Positions 46,776-58,162 are shown, numbered from the stretch's first letter. The stretch is 64,000 bases of DNA from Nannochloropsis oceanica (GCA_004519485.1 CP038133.1:1074830-1138829), one strand, 5' to 3'. The notes: a model not told the origin generated them from the letters alone. Numbers and translations: made by a program.

Positions 46776-49700
46776 ATGGAAGTTGCTAGAAGCAGCCGTC
46801 TGCGAAGCCTGTTCCTGCTGCTGCTTGCACCCCTCTTGGCGGTACGTTTTGAGGACGACAAAGAACACAGTGGTAGCTAGGGACGGAGAGTAAGGAAAGG
46901 ACATGGTGTGAGATGTCGAATGGCTGGGTGGGAGAGTCAGTCGTGGCAAGGATACAAATTGAAGATCTATGTGCCATCCATCGAGCCGTGCCAAGCCCCT
47001 CATGGCGTGGTAATTGCTGCCTCCCATGGCCTCCTACCTCTCCTTCTCTTCCAGTATCCTTCCAGCACCAAGCACATCTTAGTGTTGAGCTCAAAATTCA
47101 CTCGTACTCTGCATCGTCCTCTACTTCCTTTCCCCCTCCCTCCATCCCCCCCCCTCCCAGGCGGAGCTAATCCAAGTCCAGGTTGTCGTCCGGGCGGGCG
47201 CCCACAAATGGGCCCCTTACAATAAGCCCAAGCGGGAGGTGGGCAGTAGCTTGCTGCCCTCTGGGTACGTGGGCATGGAGCAGCTGGGCAAGATTCTCAA
47301 GGTGAGGGCAGGAAGGAGGAGGGCAGGGAGGGTGGGAGTGAGGGAAGGAGGGAGGGAGGGCGGGAAGTCTGGTGCGTGGAGTGGGGGAGGGGAAGACATA
47401 AAGAGAAAGAGATGGTTATGACATTCAAGCAAAGCACAAACTAACACGTCTGTGCTCCTCATCACAGGCCCGCTATCTCGGCAAGGCTGCCACCGTGCCT
47501 TTGGCCAACGTCACCGAGTGAGTTTCCTCCCTCCCTCCCTCCCACCCCCCGCTCCCTCCTCCCCCCTCATTCCTTGTCTAAACGTCCCTCCTCCTCCTCC
47601 TCCTTCCCCCCCCTCATCAGCATCTACAAACCCGGCGACGCGCTTGTTCGCGCCATGTCGCGGGACCAAACCGTCTCCTCCTCGGATGCCATGGTGTACG
47701 GCATGTGGAATCCGATTGCCGCCGCGGGGAGGGCTGCGCCCCTGACTGGAGGATACCAGCCCGTTCCTGTCTTCACCATCAGGTATAGAGGGAGGAAGAG
47801 AGGGGGGGTGAGTGCGGATGTCTTATCGCTGCGCCCAGCTGGAGGAGAAGACGACGGTGTCTCTCCCTCTTTTGTCCCCTGCAACCTCACTCCTCCCTCC
47901 CTCCCTCCCTCCCCCTCTTCCTCTTCCGTTTAGCCGTGGAGTGGATTACCTACTGTCGGCTTATAGTGTGTGTCCCGCCATTGACGCGCACGTCGAGGCT
48001 TTCTTCAACAGCTCCGACTTCAAGGAGAAGGAGGTTGCTACGGCCGACGTCCGCTCCCAACTCGGTACGCCCCCCCCTCCTTTCCTCCCTCCCTCCCTCG
48101 CCTTCCTCATCCCCTCCCTCCCTTTCCCCTTACCCCCTCCCTTCCCAGGCACCCTCCTCAATATGACGCACCAGCTGGTGGACATGCCGTTGATGTACGA
48201 CCGAGTCACCCTCGCCACAAAGTACGGCGATGTGCCCAGTGGCGGAGCGTAAGTCCCCCCTCCCTCCCTCCCTCCCTCCCTCCCTCCCTCCCTCCCTCCC
48301 TCCCTCTTCTCGCTCATCGTGATTGTGATGGCTCACTTCTTCTTTCTTCCTTTCTGTCACTCCCTCCCACCCTCCCTCCCTCTCTAGGATCCTCCCCGCC
48401 CTGACGACTGCCCAGCTCGCGGCCTTGGCGGACATGGCCGACTTCGTCGAGGTAAGCACCCTCCCTCCTTCCCTCCTTCCCTCCCTCCCTCCCTCCCTCC
48501 CTTCCTCCAATTTGCCTTCCTTCCATCACCCCGGCCACTCATCTTTCTTGCCCTTCTCACCCCTCCCGCCCTCCCTCCCGCCCTCCCTCCCGCCCTCCCT
48601 CACGTCCCAGCACGGCAAATACTCGAATCGTGACACGGGTGTCCTGTGTGGTGGGCCCTTGCTCGCCGAGGTACGTCCTCTAAGGAGGGAGGGAGGGAGG
48701 AAGGGAAGGGAGAAGAGGGAGAGAAGGACAGTCAAGTGATAATTACCCTCTTGGGGTTTTCGGTCCTTTCATTGACTCCTCCCTCCCTCCCTCCCTCCCT
48801 CCCTCCCTCCCTCCCTCCCTCCCTCCCTCCTTCAGATCTTCAGTCGCATTGACTCGGTGGTTAGCGGTGCGAGCCTGCGGGCCGCTCCCTTCCTGGCCTA
48901 TATGGGCACGCACTCGACCATCAACTGCCTAATCTCCGCGCTCGATGCCCCCGACACGGTGGTAAGCAAGCCCGCCCTCCCTCCCTCCCTCCCTCCCTCC
49001 CTCCCTCCCTCCCTCCCTCCCTCCCTCCCTCCCTCCCTCTTCTCTGCCCGAGTCAGTTTGTCTTCATCTCGGAGAGGATGATCTGTAGTCTAACCCACCC
49101 TCCCTCCCTCCCTCCCTCCCTCCCTCCCTCTCTCCCAGATGACGAACCGCATCCATCCCTACGGCTCGGCCGTCATCTTCGAGACGCACACGGTGGGGAA
49201 GGAGCACTACCTGAATACCCTCTATTTGGAGGGAGGCACCGCCGACTTCCAGAAGGTTTACTTGAGTGAGTCCTCCCTCCTTCCCTCCCTCCCTCCCTCG
49301 CCCCCCCCCCTCCCTCATATTGGTCCCTTGGCCTTTTGACGGCCTCTTGTCCGAGAACCCCTCCATCGCTCAGGTCTCAACCCTCCCTCCCTCCCTCCCT
49401 CCCTCCCCTGTAGACAAGAAGGCCGAGGGTCCCTGTGGCCAGGGCGGGAAGCCGTGTGTCCTGGCGGACGCTCAGCAGCTGCTCGTTGAGAGGATGGAAC
49501 CCAGCGTGATCGGCTGGTGCGACGCCTGCAGCAGGTAGGGAGGGAGGGCGGGAGGGAGGGCGGGAGGGAGGGAGGGTGGGCGGGGGGGAAAAGAGGGCGG
49601 GAGAAGGGAGGGAGGGAACGGAGGATGGGGTTGTATGAATCGCAGTGGCTGCTTTCCTCTTGTCATCCACCCTCTGCATCCGCTACTGCGGAATCCGCCT

Positions 49701-50238
49701 TGCCTTCTGACACCAGCCGGCCCTGCCTCCCTCCCTCCCTCCCTCCCTCCCTCGTGCAGCTACTTCATGCCGGCGTGCAACCAAGCCATGCAGATGAAGA
49801 TGAGCGAAGCCCTGGAGATGGACTTCGAGAGCACGGAGCGACGCAATCGTCTGACCAACGTGGGTGCCGCCTTCATCGGTAAGGAGGGAGGGAGGGAGGA
49901 TGGGAGGGAGGGAGGGAGGGAGGGAGGGAGGGAGGGAGGATTATTCTCTGGCTGGGAGTCTCTCCCTTTAACGATAAAATTTTAGAAACAAACATCCTCA
50001 TTTCATTTCCATTTCTTCCTCCCTCCTTCCCTTCCTCCCTCCCTCAGGCCTCTTCATGGGCGCCCTCCTGGTGGTGCTCTCCGCCTTCTTGGGGCCCAAA
50101 ATTAAACGACGGTGGAGGGCGAGGCGGACAGAGGCCGCGGGCTATGTGTCCGGGGAAGAGGGAGGGATGGAGGGCGAGGGGGAGATCGAGGCCCAGGGGA
50201 GGAGGAGGGGGGTGGACGAGGAAGGCACGGCTATTTAA
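46776..50238 (+). CDS. Type I membrane histidine-acid-phosphatase-like protein, catalytic His replaced
   Basis: Thirteen exons: 46776-46841, 47161-47301, 47468-47517, 47621-47782, 47934-48064, 48149-48248, 48388-48451, 48611-48670, 48836-48961, 49139-49265, 49414-49534, 49760-49878, 50048-50238; in frame, 485 residues. Exon 1 is a signal peptide (LRSLFLLLLAPLLA). The mature start, QVQVVVRAGAHKWAPYNK, aligns with the RHGxRxP motif of histidine acid phosphatases, but the nucleophilic His is Ala (about 34). The distal HD motif region reads YMGTHSTINCLISALD, His kept and Asp replaced by Ser. Paired Cys (CGQGGKPC, CDAC, PAC) suggest a lumenal or extracellular domain. One membrane span (GLFMGALLVVLSAFLG) is followed by a basic stop-transfer (KIKRRWRARR) and a Gly/Glu cytosolic tail. 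Likely a non-catalytic or altered relative. Most introns have long (CCCT)n 3' ends. Confidence 0.75.
48974..49131. repeat. Two long (CCCT)n tracts in one phosphatase-like gene intron
   Basis: Tracts at about 48974-49038 and 49100-49131 within a 177-base intron, the second ending at the acceptor. Confidence 0.95.
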
Positions 50239-51383
50239 GGCGGGAGGGAGAGAGGGAGGGAGGGAAGGAGGGATAAAGGGAGGGCATAACATATAAGTGT
50301 AGAATGGATTTGTGAAGAGAACAAGCGACACGCGGAGAGAAGAGGGAGCGAACATCATCCCCATAGGGAGAGGGAGAGGGCGGGAGGAAGGGAGAGAGGG
50401 AAGACCAAACGGCATTTATAAGAATAGTGTTCATTTCTGTTTGTATTTTCAGCAACAGCAGCAGCAGCAGCAGCAACAGCTGCGGCAAAAGTATAAGTCA
50501 TAATAAGCATCGCCTCTCGTCCTGCTGTGTGTCGTACCGCTGGCTGTTTAATAATCTACTCAGAAATGGCGGCAGATGGGCGAGTGACAGATCACCAAAC
50601 AAAAGGGAGAGAGGGGGAGGGAGTATGTACTGAACGACAGAGAGAGAGAGTATCAAATACTTATGTAAGGGAACGACGAAGGAGGGCTAGGGAAAAGGAA
50701 GGGAGGGAGGAAGGGAAAAGGCAGGGGGGGAGGGAGGGAGGGTAGGTTATCCTCACCATAGCAGCGACAGCAGCCTCTGTGTAGCAGCCGCAGCCACAGG
50801 AGTAGCCGCTGAAAAAAGGGAAGGAGGCAGTGGGCGTCTGTCAGCATGTGACTATCAAGGAATGGGGGAATCATGTAAAACTTCCCCACCTCCGGGGGCA
50901 TGACTCCGGGGGCGTGACTCACATAGGACGGATGACTGTGATGGGCGCCACCCTGAAAAGGCGTCAAGATTTTTTTTAACGAAGAACGAAAAAAAGAAGA
51001 AAAAAGACGAGGGTGTCGGTATTGATATCGAGGCCGCTGCATTCTATCGTGGTTGTTTTAAATTTTGTTCAGTGTGTGTGTGTGTGAGTGTGTGTGTGAG
51101 TGTGTGTGTGTGTGTGTGTGCGTGTGCGTGTGCGTGTGTGTGCGTGTGCGTGTGTGTGCGTCTCTCCGTTCCACCCTGACCACTGCTTGTTCCCTCTCTA
51201 GTGCTACAGCTTTCGCCTCCCTCTCCAACTGTGTCAGCCACGGCCATGAACTACTCTCTCCAAGGGTCGATCCCCTTCTTCCCTCCTTCCCTCCCTCCCT
51301 CCCTCCCTCCCTCAGATGGTCCCTCCACCTAGTAATGGCAGCCACGTAGTTCTCTCCCTTCCTCCCTCCCTTCCTTCCTCCCC
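50239..51383. repeat. Convergent 3' region with CAG and TG microsatellites
   Basis: About 1.1 kb without a gene. Includes GGGA runs to 50275, a short (CAG)n near 50455-50478, more GGGA near 50700-50740, and a long imperfect (TG)n array at about 51070-51162. Confidence 0.85.
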
Positions 51384-52442
51384 CTAGTGGTGGTGGTGGC
51401 CGTGGTGCTGCTCCTTGTGCGCCGTCTTCTTCTCCTCCATCTTGAAGAAGGGGAGCTTGGCAGGATCGTCCAGCTCGGACAAGCCCTTCTTCGCGATCAA
51501 GTGCCCGTGGGCGTCAAATCTAGGGGAAAGAGAGGGTAATTGGAGGGAGGGAGGGAGGGGGGGAGGAGGGGGGACAACGGTAAGAAGATGTAGAAACGCA
51601 CGGGAGAGGTTCCACACCTTTCTCGTTCCCTTCCTCCCTCCCATCCTCCTTACGTCAGGAAGGTATTGTGCACCGGCTCCTTGATAGCCACGCATCCGGG
51701 GTGGTCGAGATCCTCCTTGATAAAGATGAAATGTGCCTCGTGGGATCGGTCCTTGGACATGTGGACTGGAGGGAGGGAGAGAAGGAGAGAAGGAGGGAGG
51801 GAAGGAGGGAGGGAGGGAGGGAGGGAGGGAGGGAGTGAGTGAGGCACTGTTGCAAGGACAGGAGTCTGTTGTTGACTCTTCGCATTGCTTGTGAAATAAG
51901 ATATTGGAGGACGAGAAGGTACTTCTTCCCTCTCTCCCTTCCTCCCCTTCTCCCTTCCTCGCTGTCACTCACTCTGTCCGTGGCTGTTAATGCTCAGGTA
52001 GTGCCCGTTGTGCGCCTTGAGGGCCACGTGATCCTTGGGCAGATGTTCCACAGTCCAGACGGCGTGGTCACCACCGGCAGTATCGGCTTTGACCTGAAAG
52101 GGAAGGGAGGGAAGGAGGAAAGAGGGAAGATGGCGTGCGTAAGGAGTCCCGACGACATTGGCCTTGACATGGGGGGGGGGAAAGGGTCACGGAAGGGTGA
52201 AGGGAGGGAGATGGAGTGGCAACATAAGTGAGGATAGAACATTGCTGCATGATGTGAACGCATCATCGTTGCCCCTCGAGTACCTATTCGTTCACCATAT
52301 GGCAGTACCCTTTCCTCCGTCTCCCCCCTCTTTCCTCCTTTGCACTCACATGATCGGAAGCGACAGACAGATAGGGCGTCACGTCGCTATGGACCTTGCT
52401 GTAAACCTGGAAAGTGGCGTGCACAGCGTTGTTACCCGTCAT
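51384..52442 (-). CDS. Hisactophilin-like histidine-rich beta-trefoil protein
   Basis: Four exons: 52442-52350, 52093-51973, 51765-51654, 51519-51384; in frame, 153 residues. The pattern VALKAHNGHYLSINSHGQ and VAIKEPVHNTFLTFDAHGHL, repeated at about 40-residue spacing, is that of the hisactophilin/fascin beta-trefoil (compare VALKTHCGKYLSIGDH in Dictyostelium hisactophilin). The C-terminus ends HHGHHHH. Hisactophilin is a pH-sensitive actin- and membrane-binding protein with surface His clusters; the same role here is inference. No signal peptide, so likely cytosolic. The ATG sits in an ATG-rich stretch (catcatcatcatg), so the start could move by a few codons. Confidence 0.7.
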
Positions 52443-53220
52443 GATGATGATGAAGTAGGAGGGTGGTTTGGAAGCTTGAGGAAGCCGTTTCCTGTGCATA
52501 TGGTGAGGAGTGCGGAAAGAATTGATGTGTGAGGACGAAGAGGAGCAAGCTCGGTGCATGATTGGAAGAGCGAGATTCTGTAAATAGGCCACGTGCCAGA
52601 CGGGCGTGGAAAAGGGCATTTGCAGTGCAGAAGCGGCGGTGGCGGACGATTCTATCAAAAGAATGTGGTTGAATTTATGTCCCGGATCGAGGGGAGCGAC
52701 GAACCGGGAGCGGCTGCCATTTCAAAGACAGAGGCCTCCAGATGCGGCCGTGCTGCGCGCACGCTACAAGAAACGAATTTCTTGTGCACACACCTGTGCC
52801 AGGTGTGTGCTTTGGGTGAGGACCACATGCAATGCGGCGGCATGTTGAACCAGATACGAAGAAAGAATGTTTTCTGTCCTTTTTTCGGAGGTCCGAGAGC
52901 GAGAGGGGAGCGAGAGGATCAGGGCCGCCCGAGGCCAGGGGCCCTGGGCTCGGGGGAGGGGGCTCGGAACCAAATCTTACCGAGCCACTGACAAGGGTGA
53001 GGCGCGTGGGCATATATGTATGCATTTAACGTGCTACTTGGAACAGGCGCATCACCACAACCACACCAGCAGGTAGAAATGGCAACAGACAACATCACAT
53101 CGTTACCATGCCCTTGCCTTCTTCACTTTCTTTCACGCCATACTTGTCGTTACCACCACTTCAAACACAGACAGCCTTGTCGTACGCCTACATCGCCATC
53201 CTCTCCCCCAAAACCTCGCC
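52443..53220. promoter_or_regulatory. Divergent 5' region, hisactophilin-like / TRAPPC2
   Basis: About 0.8 kb between outward-pointing starts. A GC-rich patch near 52900-52990 lies within it; open frames there start without ATG and are not supported. Confidence 0.4.
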
Positions 53221-53856
53221 ATGTCCTTGTTTGTGATTGTGGGAAAGAATGAGCCTATATTTGAGGCCGACTTCTCCACCTCGACCACCAACACTTCAGG
53301 CAAGGTACGTCCGAGACTGTCTTCCTGCTCCTCATGCGGTTGTGACTACTGCTGTTTCCACGTCTTTACACTTTTTTAACGCATCGCTGCGTGGGACTCG
53401 CAGCCTTTCATGTCAAAATTCTCACCCTTCCACCCGCCTCTCCTTTACCTGTCTTTCCCTTTCCCTCCCCTCCCTTCTCTCCCGCACGTCACACTCTCCC
53501 TTCCCCCCCAGCCCTCGCCTGCCGATGCAAACAATGCGCATCTCAACCAATTTATCCTTCACTCCTCCCTGGACATGTTGGAAAAGGCCATGTGGGCTTC
53601 GCCACACATGCACCTACGAGCAATCGATCGGTTTAATGGCCAGGTGGTCCACGCGTTCCTGACCGCGGGAGGCACAGCTTTCCTCTTGCTGCATGATGGG
53701 AGTGGAGGGGAGGATAGTATACTAGGATTCTTCAAGGGGGTGTATGAACTGTACGTGAAGTTGCTGATGAACCCTTTCTGTGAGATGGACCTGCCGATTA
53801 TCAGCCCGGCGTTTGAGAGTAGGGTAAGAGCATTGGAACGACGGTGGTTGAGGTGA
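53221..53856 (+). CDS. TRAPPC2: Trafficking protein particle complex subunit 2 (sedlin)
   Basis: Two exons, 53221-53304 and 53512-53856, giving 142 residues (human TRAPPC2 is 140). MSLFVIVGKNEPIFEADF, then LNQFILHSSLDMLEKAMWAS, MHLRAIDRFNGQVVHAFLTA, FLLLHDG and FFKGVYELYVKLLMNPF follow sedlin along its length. The longin-fold protein is a core TRAPP subunit that tethers ER-derived vesicles at the Golgi and helps activate Rab1-type GTPases. It ends only 149 bases from the convergent RlmN gene. Confidence 0.95.
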
Positions 53857-54005
53857 GGGGATGGGCAGGCAAAGAAAGAAGCGCGATAAATATTTCATGT
53901 ACAATTAAGTCAAGTAAACAGAAAGGCCAAGCAAAGGTGTTGCCTCTTGAAAAGTTCTTCGTTTGTTACCCTGCCGAGTTGCTGTTAAAATACATTTCCA
54001 TCACT

Positions 54006-55991
54006 CTACATTCCCTCCTTACCTCCCTCCCTCCCGTCCCTCCTCCCCCCCTTGGACTTGAACTTTCGCGCCATGGCCAGATCGCCCACCTGTCCACAGG
54101 CCCCCATCTCCTCGGCCCCTTTGCTTTCTCGCAGGGTGGATAAGCGGCCATGCTTCTTGAGGATGCTGCGGAAAGTTTGAATTTTGTCTTTGGAGGAAGG
54201 GAGGAAGACTGCGCCTGGGGGGAGATAAGAAGGGAGGGAAGGAGGAAGTGTGTAAGGGCCTGGGTGCAACAAGAGAAGAATACATCATCTATCGTCTCTA
54301 TCTTCCTCTTTGTCAGGCCTCCCTCCCTCCCTCCCTCCTCCCTCCCTCGCCAACCTACCCTCATGCGTGTTGAACTCAATCAAATTAACCACACAGTCCA
54401 TGCCCTCCGTCATGGCCGCCAGTCGCTCTGCGTCCTCCTCCGTGTCGTTCACCCCCTCCATCATCACGTACTCCAGCGCCACGGGTCCCCTCCTCCTCCT
54501 CGTCCTCTGTCCCGCCCTCCCCTCCCTCCCCTCCTCGAGGACAGGCAGGGGGAAATGGGCATGGAGGGAGGGAAGGAGGGAGGTGGCCAGAGGATACCGA
54601 CGGTTGATCGGCATGAAGGAGCTGCGAATCTGAGGGAAGCAGGGAGGGATGGATGGACAGGAGGAGGTTCGGGAGAGTGTCCGAGAAAGTGTTGCAGCGG
54701 CTAAGGTTTTTCCCTCCCTCCCTCCCTCTCTCCCTCCCTCCCTCCCTCCCTCCCTCCCTCCATGCACCTCATCAGTCGTGGCATGCAACGATACCGCTAG
54801 CATGCACCGGCTCTCCTCCACAAACCGGTCGATTAAGGGTACGAGACCCACGGTGGAGACAGTGATTTGATTAGGCCCCAGGAGGAGCTTCCCCCTCTGC
54901 TCAGTCAGGATGGAGAGGGCCTGGAGGGATCGAAGGGAGGGAGGGAGGAAGGGAGGGACAGTGTGGTTGGTAGATTTATTTGGCTCTTTGTACTTGCCGT
55001 AGTGCGCATCCGCGAACTTCTTTCTTGGGCGACTCGGTCCTCGTTCCTCTCTCCCCTCCCTCCCTCTCCTCCCTCCCTCCCTCTCCTCCCGTACGTACCT
55101 TCATCACATTATCATAATTATCAAAGGGCTCCCCCATTCCCATAAATACCATCCTCAAAATAGGCCGTTCTCCCTCTCCACCCTCCTTCCCTTCATTCCT
55201 CACCACCGAGCGTGCCAGCACATATTGCCCAACAATCAGCCCTGCGCTCAGTGACCCTAACAGAAGGCACAGTCCATGGCACAGCCACTTTGTGAGGAGA
55301 CGCAGAGCGTGTAGCGTGGTGCCTGTTGCGGTCCCCGCACCATGGGGATGAGGACGGACTCGACTGCCTTGCCCTTGGCAGGGCCGGACGTGATTTGCAT
55401 CACGAGTTTCTTCGTCCCGTCTTTTGCGTGTTTGATGTCGATTAGTTTTAGGCCATCTTCCAATGTAGTGGCAGCGTCCAGGGCGAGGCAAAGCTGCCGA
55501 GAGAGGCAGCAGGCAGCGGTGTTGGCTGGGGAGGAAAGGGCTTCGAAGATAGAGTGATGGACCATGAGGTCTCTGTGATAGAGCCATTTGAAGACGGCGG
55601 CGGACTTGACCTCGGGATTGGGTCCAATATTGAGGTACGTCAGGAGGATGGTGATGTCCGCAAGGGACATACCGCGGAGCCGAAGCTTGCCCCCAGCTTC
55701 GGAGACGCGTTCGACGGAGGGGAGGAGGGTTGTGGGAAGGGGGAGGAGGGGGAGGGTGGGCAGTTGCGGGGAGGCGAAGGAGGGAGAGAGAGAGGACACC
55801 AGGGGATTGAGGGCAGTAGCGGGGAGGGGAGTGGCGCGTGGAAAGGTCAGGTAGTTGCCATGATGGTAGAGAAGAGGATGAAAAGCGTGGACGATGGTGG
55901 AGGGCGGCAAGAGTAGCAGGGTAAGCAGGCCGACGATGGAGGGTGGTGGGTAAGTCCCCACCATTCTGGATATACCGCGCTGCCTGGCCAT
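54006..55991 (-). CDS. rlmN: Plastid RlmN-type radical SAM 23S rRNA methyltransferase, frame break in exon 1
   Basis: Exons 55991-55099, 54920-54768, 54629-54359, 54214-54006. The N-terminus carries a hydrophobic signal (IVGLLTLLLLPPSTIVHAF) and continues HPLL, an Ala-Phe junction that suggests plastid targeting. The core has RGMSLADI, ASSxxNTA-like helices, KLVMQITSG, the radical SAM cysteines CAMDCAFC, then GLIVGQYVLARS, RMVFMGMGEPFDNYDNVMK, ITVSTVGLVPLIDRF, LAVSLHATTDE, INRRYPL, LEYVMMEGVNDTEED and LIEFNTHEG. These are the RlmN/Cfr family blocks, and the enzyme methylates C2 of an adenosine in 23S rRNA (and tRNA). Directly after the third cluster Cys the frame is lost (TAG at 55257-55259), and the following sequence is open in another frame without the usual TG-x-x-G linker. 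The gap is too short for an intron, so a small deletion, an assembly fault or a damaged gene are all possible. Confidence 0.8.
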
Positions 55992-55999
55992 TTGCGGTC

Positions 56000-57376
56000 G
56001 TCAAATTTTGCCTTTAATATGTGTATGCACGTCATAAGGTAAGACAGGCGTGAATCGATGAAAGATAGAGAGGGCAAAGTGTTCATATAGCATGGCGTGT
56101 GGGATGGCTAATGCTTGAAGCGGCTTGAAGTGGGCGCTTCAAAATTACGCTCCGTCGACGTCCCTTTTCGCTTTTTCAAGGGGCACTTACAGGCAGCGCC
56201 ACCGTGGCAACAAGCATGCAGAAATAATGCATACCTAGCTCTGCGTATTAAGAGCTGTGTATGCACGATTACGAGGAATGCGAAAGCGAGCAAGCCACGT
56301 GGCACCGTGTGCTTTTTTCTATCGTCCTCAGGCCTCCACATTCCTTCACATTCTAGTTCTTACGCTACGGCGTGGAGGGTGTCCTGTCCTTGTTGTGATC
56401 ATCTTTTCATGCTTTTTGGGAAAGGAACGGACTTTCCGTGATGCGTTGACACTGCGTGCTGGCGTGGATTTCAGAATTAGCTGGCTCAGGCCTTCACAGT
56501 GTAAAATTTCTATCTCTTCCAGCTGGGTGTATGTGCATGTGTAGTGCTTATTTGTGTGTCAAAATGTAGGGGACTTATATATACTAGTCCTTGCTGCGGC
56601 AAAAAATAGGTGTTTGAAAGAAACAACAACGACCATTCAGGATTTTTTTTAAATTTTGCTACACACAAAATGACAACAAATTTACTTTCACTCGACAATA
56701 TAGTTGTTAAAGATGTCGTCCATCGCGACAACTACCAAATTTCGTCAAACGATACGATACAACATCTGTATAACCATGTCAGGAGGAATGTATGGCTGCT
56801 CCAAAGGCCTCGCCATCGGCGGTCACCAACAATGTTGGTGGGCTCTGTTGTTAGATAGTAAGGGAATGCACACCCGGACATCGCCGTAGGATGAAAGAGC
56901 ATAGGCTTGGAAAATCGAGGGAGGACAAGCGGATGGCAAATTCGTGGGACACGATGAGTAAGGTACCAAGGGATTTGAAACTTTCATCTGTTTATCATAG
57001 TTATCAAATATGCGTCCACTGTTCTCCATACGGGTCATTCTTCATCAGAGCTGCCAGATACGTCGGTTCCATCGATTGAAAGAAAAGAAAGTACGTGTCT
57101 GCAGAGGGAGAGGTGATTCAACGCGTACGCATCTGCAAGCACCAGACATTTGCGCCAGGGAGCGTTTATGAATGCAATACAATTTTTAAAGCGCGGGCCC
57201 CAATTTTGCTGCGCGTTCGAGATTCCTGGACGACTATGATCTCTTAAGTTCATACTCGCCATTGGAGGGTCATTGGCGATATTGCACAGGATACGGAAAC
57301 GGACAATGTGATGGGAAAAACTTTGAACCTAAGGTTTTACATTTTATTTTATTTTATTTTTTCCCCAAAAAAAAAA
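56000..57376. other. Gene-poor region, no gene seen
   Basis: Lower GC and no intron-type CCCT repeats. No ORF with recognisable content. Begins the repeat-bearing right part of the window. Confidence 0.5.
57258..57291 (+). repeat. Dispersed direct repeat, copy 1
   Basis: About 33 bases (core ggagggtcattg, then cgatattgcacag) nearly identical to a copy at 58009-58041, about 750 bases downstream in the same orientation. Confidence 0.85.
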
Positions 57377-57418
57377 CATAGAACATAGAACATAGAACAT
57401 AGAACATAGAACGTAGAA
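57377..57418. repeat. Heptanucleotide tandem repeat (CATAGAA)n
   Basis: Six units, the last with one substitution, next to a poly-A run. A lone related copy is at about 57853. Confidence 0.95.
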
Positions 57419-57606
57419 CATCAAAATCAGTTATTCAAGAATTGCCAAATACACACAGACTTACCAACACATTTGGACGTACTCCGGAGGTTTCCGACCC
57501 ACAACACGTTTTTCCGACGAAAGAAGCAAAATTTACCATAGAACGGGGAGTGGGAGGTGAGTGTGAAGGCGATAGTAGCATTGACGTTGATGTGAGTGGT
57601 GTCCAT

Positions 57607-57757
57607 GTGCCGGTCATGCGGGGCGGGCTTATTTTGGTGCTCAAAATATGATAGAAGGAGATGTCTTTATGCCGGTGGCAAGGCTCGTTATGGTGATTAA
57701 AACAACAAAAAAGTAAAAAGAGCAAAAAACTTACATAACTTTCTGTATAGTCCGTAT
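57607..57757 (+). repeat. Fold-back repeat family, copy A
   Basis: About 150 bases from gccggtcatgcggggcgggc to ctgtatagtccgta. Similar to copies B, C and D further right. No coding content; behaves like a short non-autonomous element. Confidence 0.8.
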
Positions 57758-58008
57758 TAAAATTATGGCGTCGCCACCTGGTAACTCTCATATGTTCGAT
57801 AACTAGAAGGAGTCATTTGACACATTTCAAGACAGAACATCGAAAATGTTACATAGAACATCCAAATAACGGCACCATATCCTACTTCAACTCACTCTCT
57901 TCCCGTCTTGATCGGACCATTTAAGACATTTCGAGAAAAATTATGAGCGCTTTAACATATAAAACTACATTATGGCATCATCACCTACTCCTACTCAAGT
58001 ACTACGCG

Positions 58009-58041
58009 TCATTGGAGGGTCATTGCCGATATTGCACAGAA
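58009..58041 (+). repeat. Dispersed direct repeat, copy 2
   Basis: Same-orientation match to 57258-57291 with one internal difference (tgccga for tggcga). Confidence 0.85.
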
Positions 58042-58162
58042 TTCTCTGGAAACCGAACAAACGTTTTTTTAAAAATAACAGTCGATTGAAGATGGTTTCG
58101 GAAAAACAAAAAAGTTACTGGGGATGGTTTCGGAAAAACATAAATGTCAACTGGAGATGATC

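Noticed and set aside
52593-52991. 132-codon ORF between the hisactophilin-like and TRAPPC2 genes
   Set aside because: No ATG start, low-complexity end, no recognised motif, and it lies in a divergent promoter interval.
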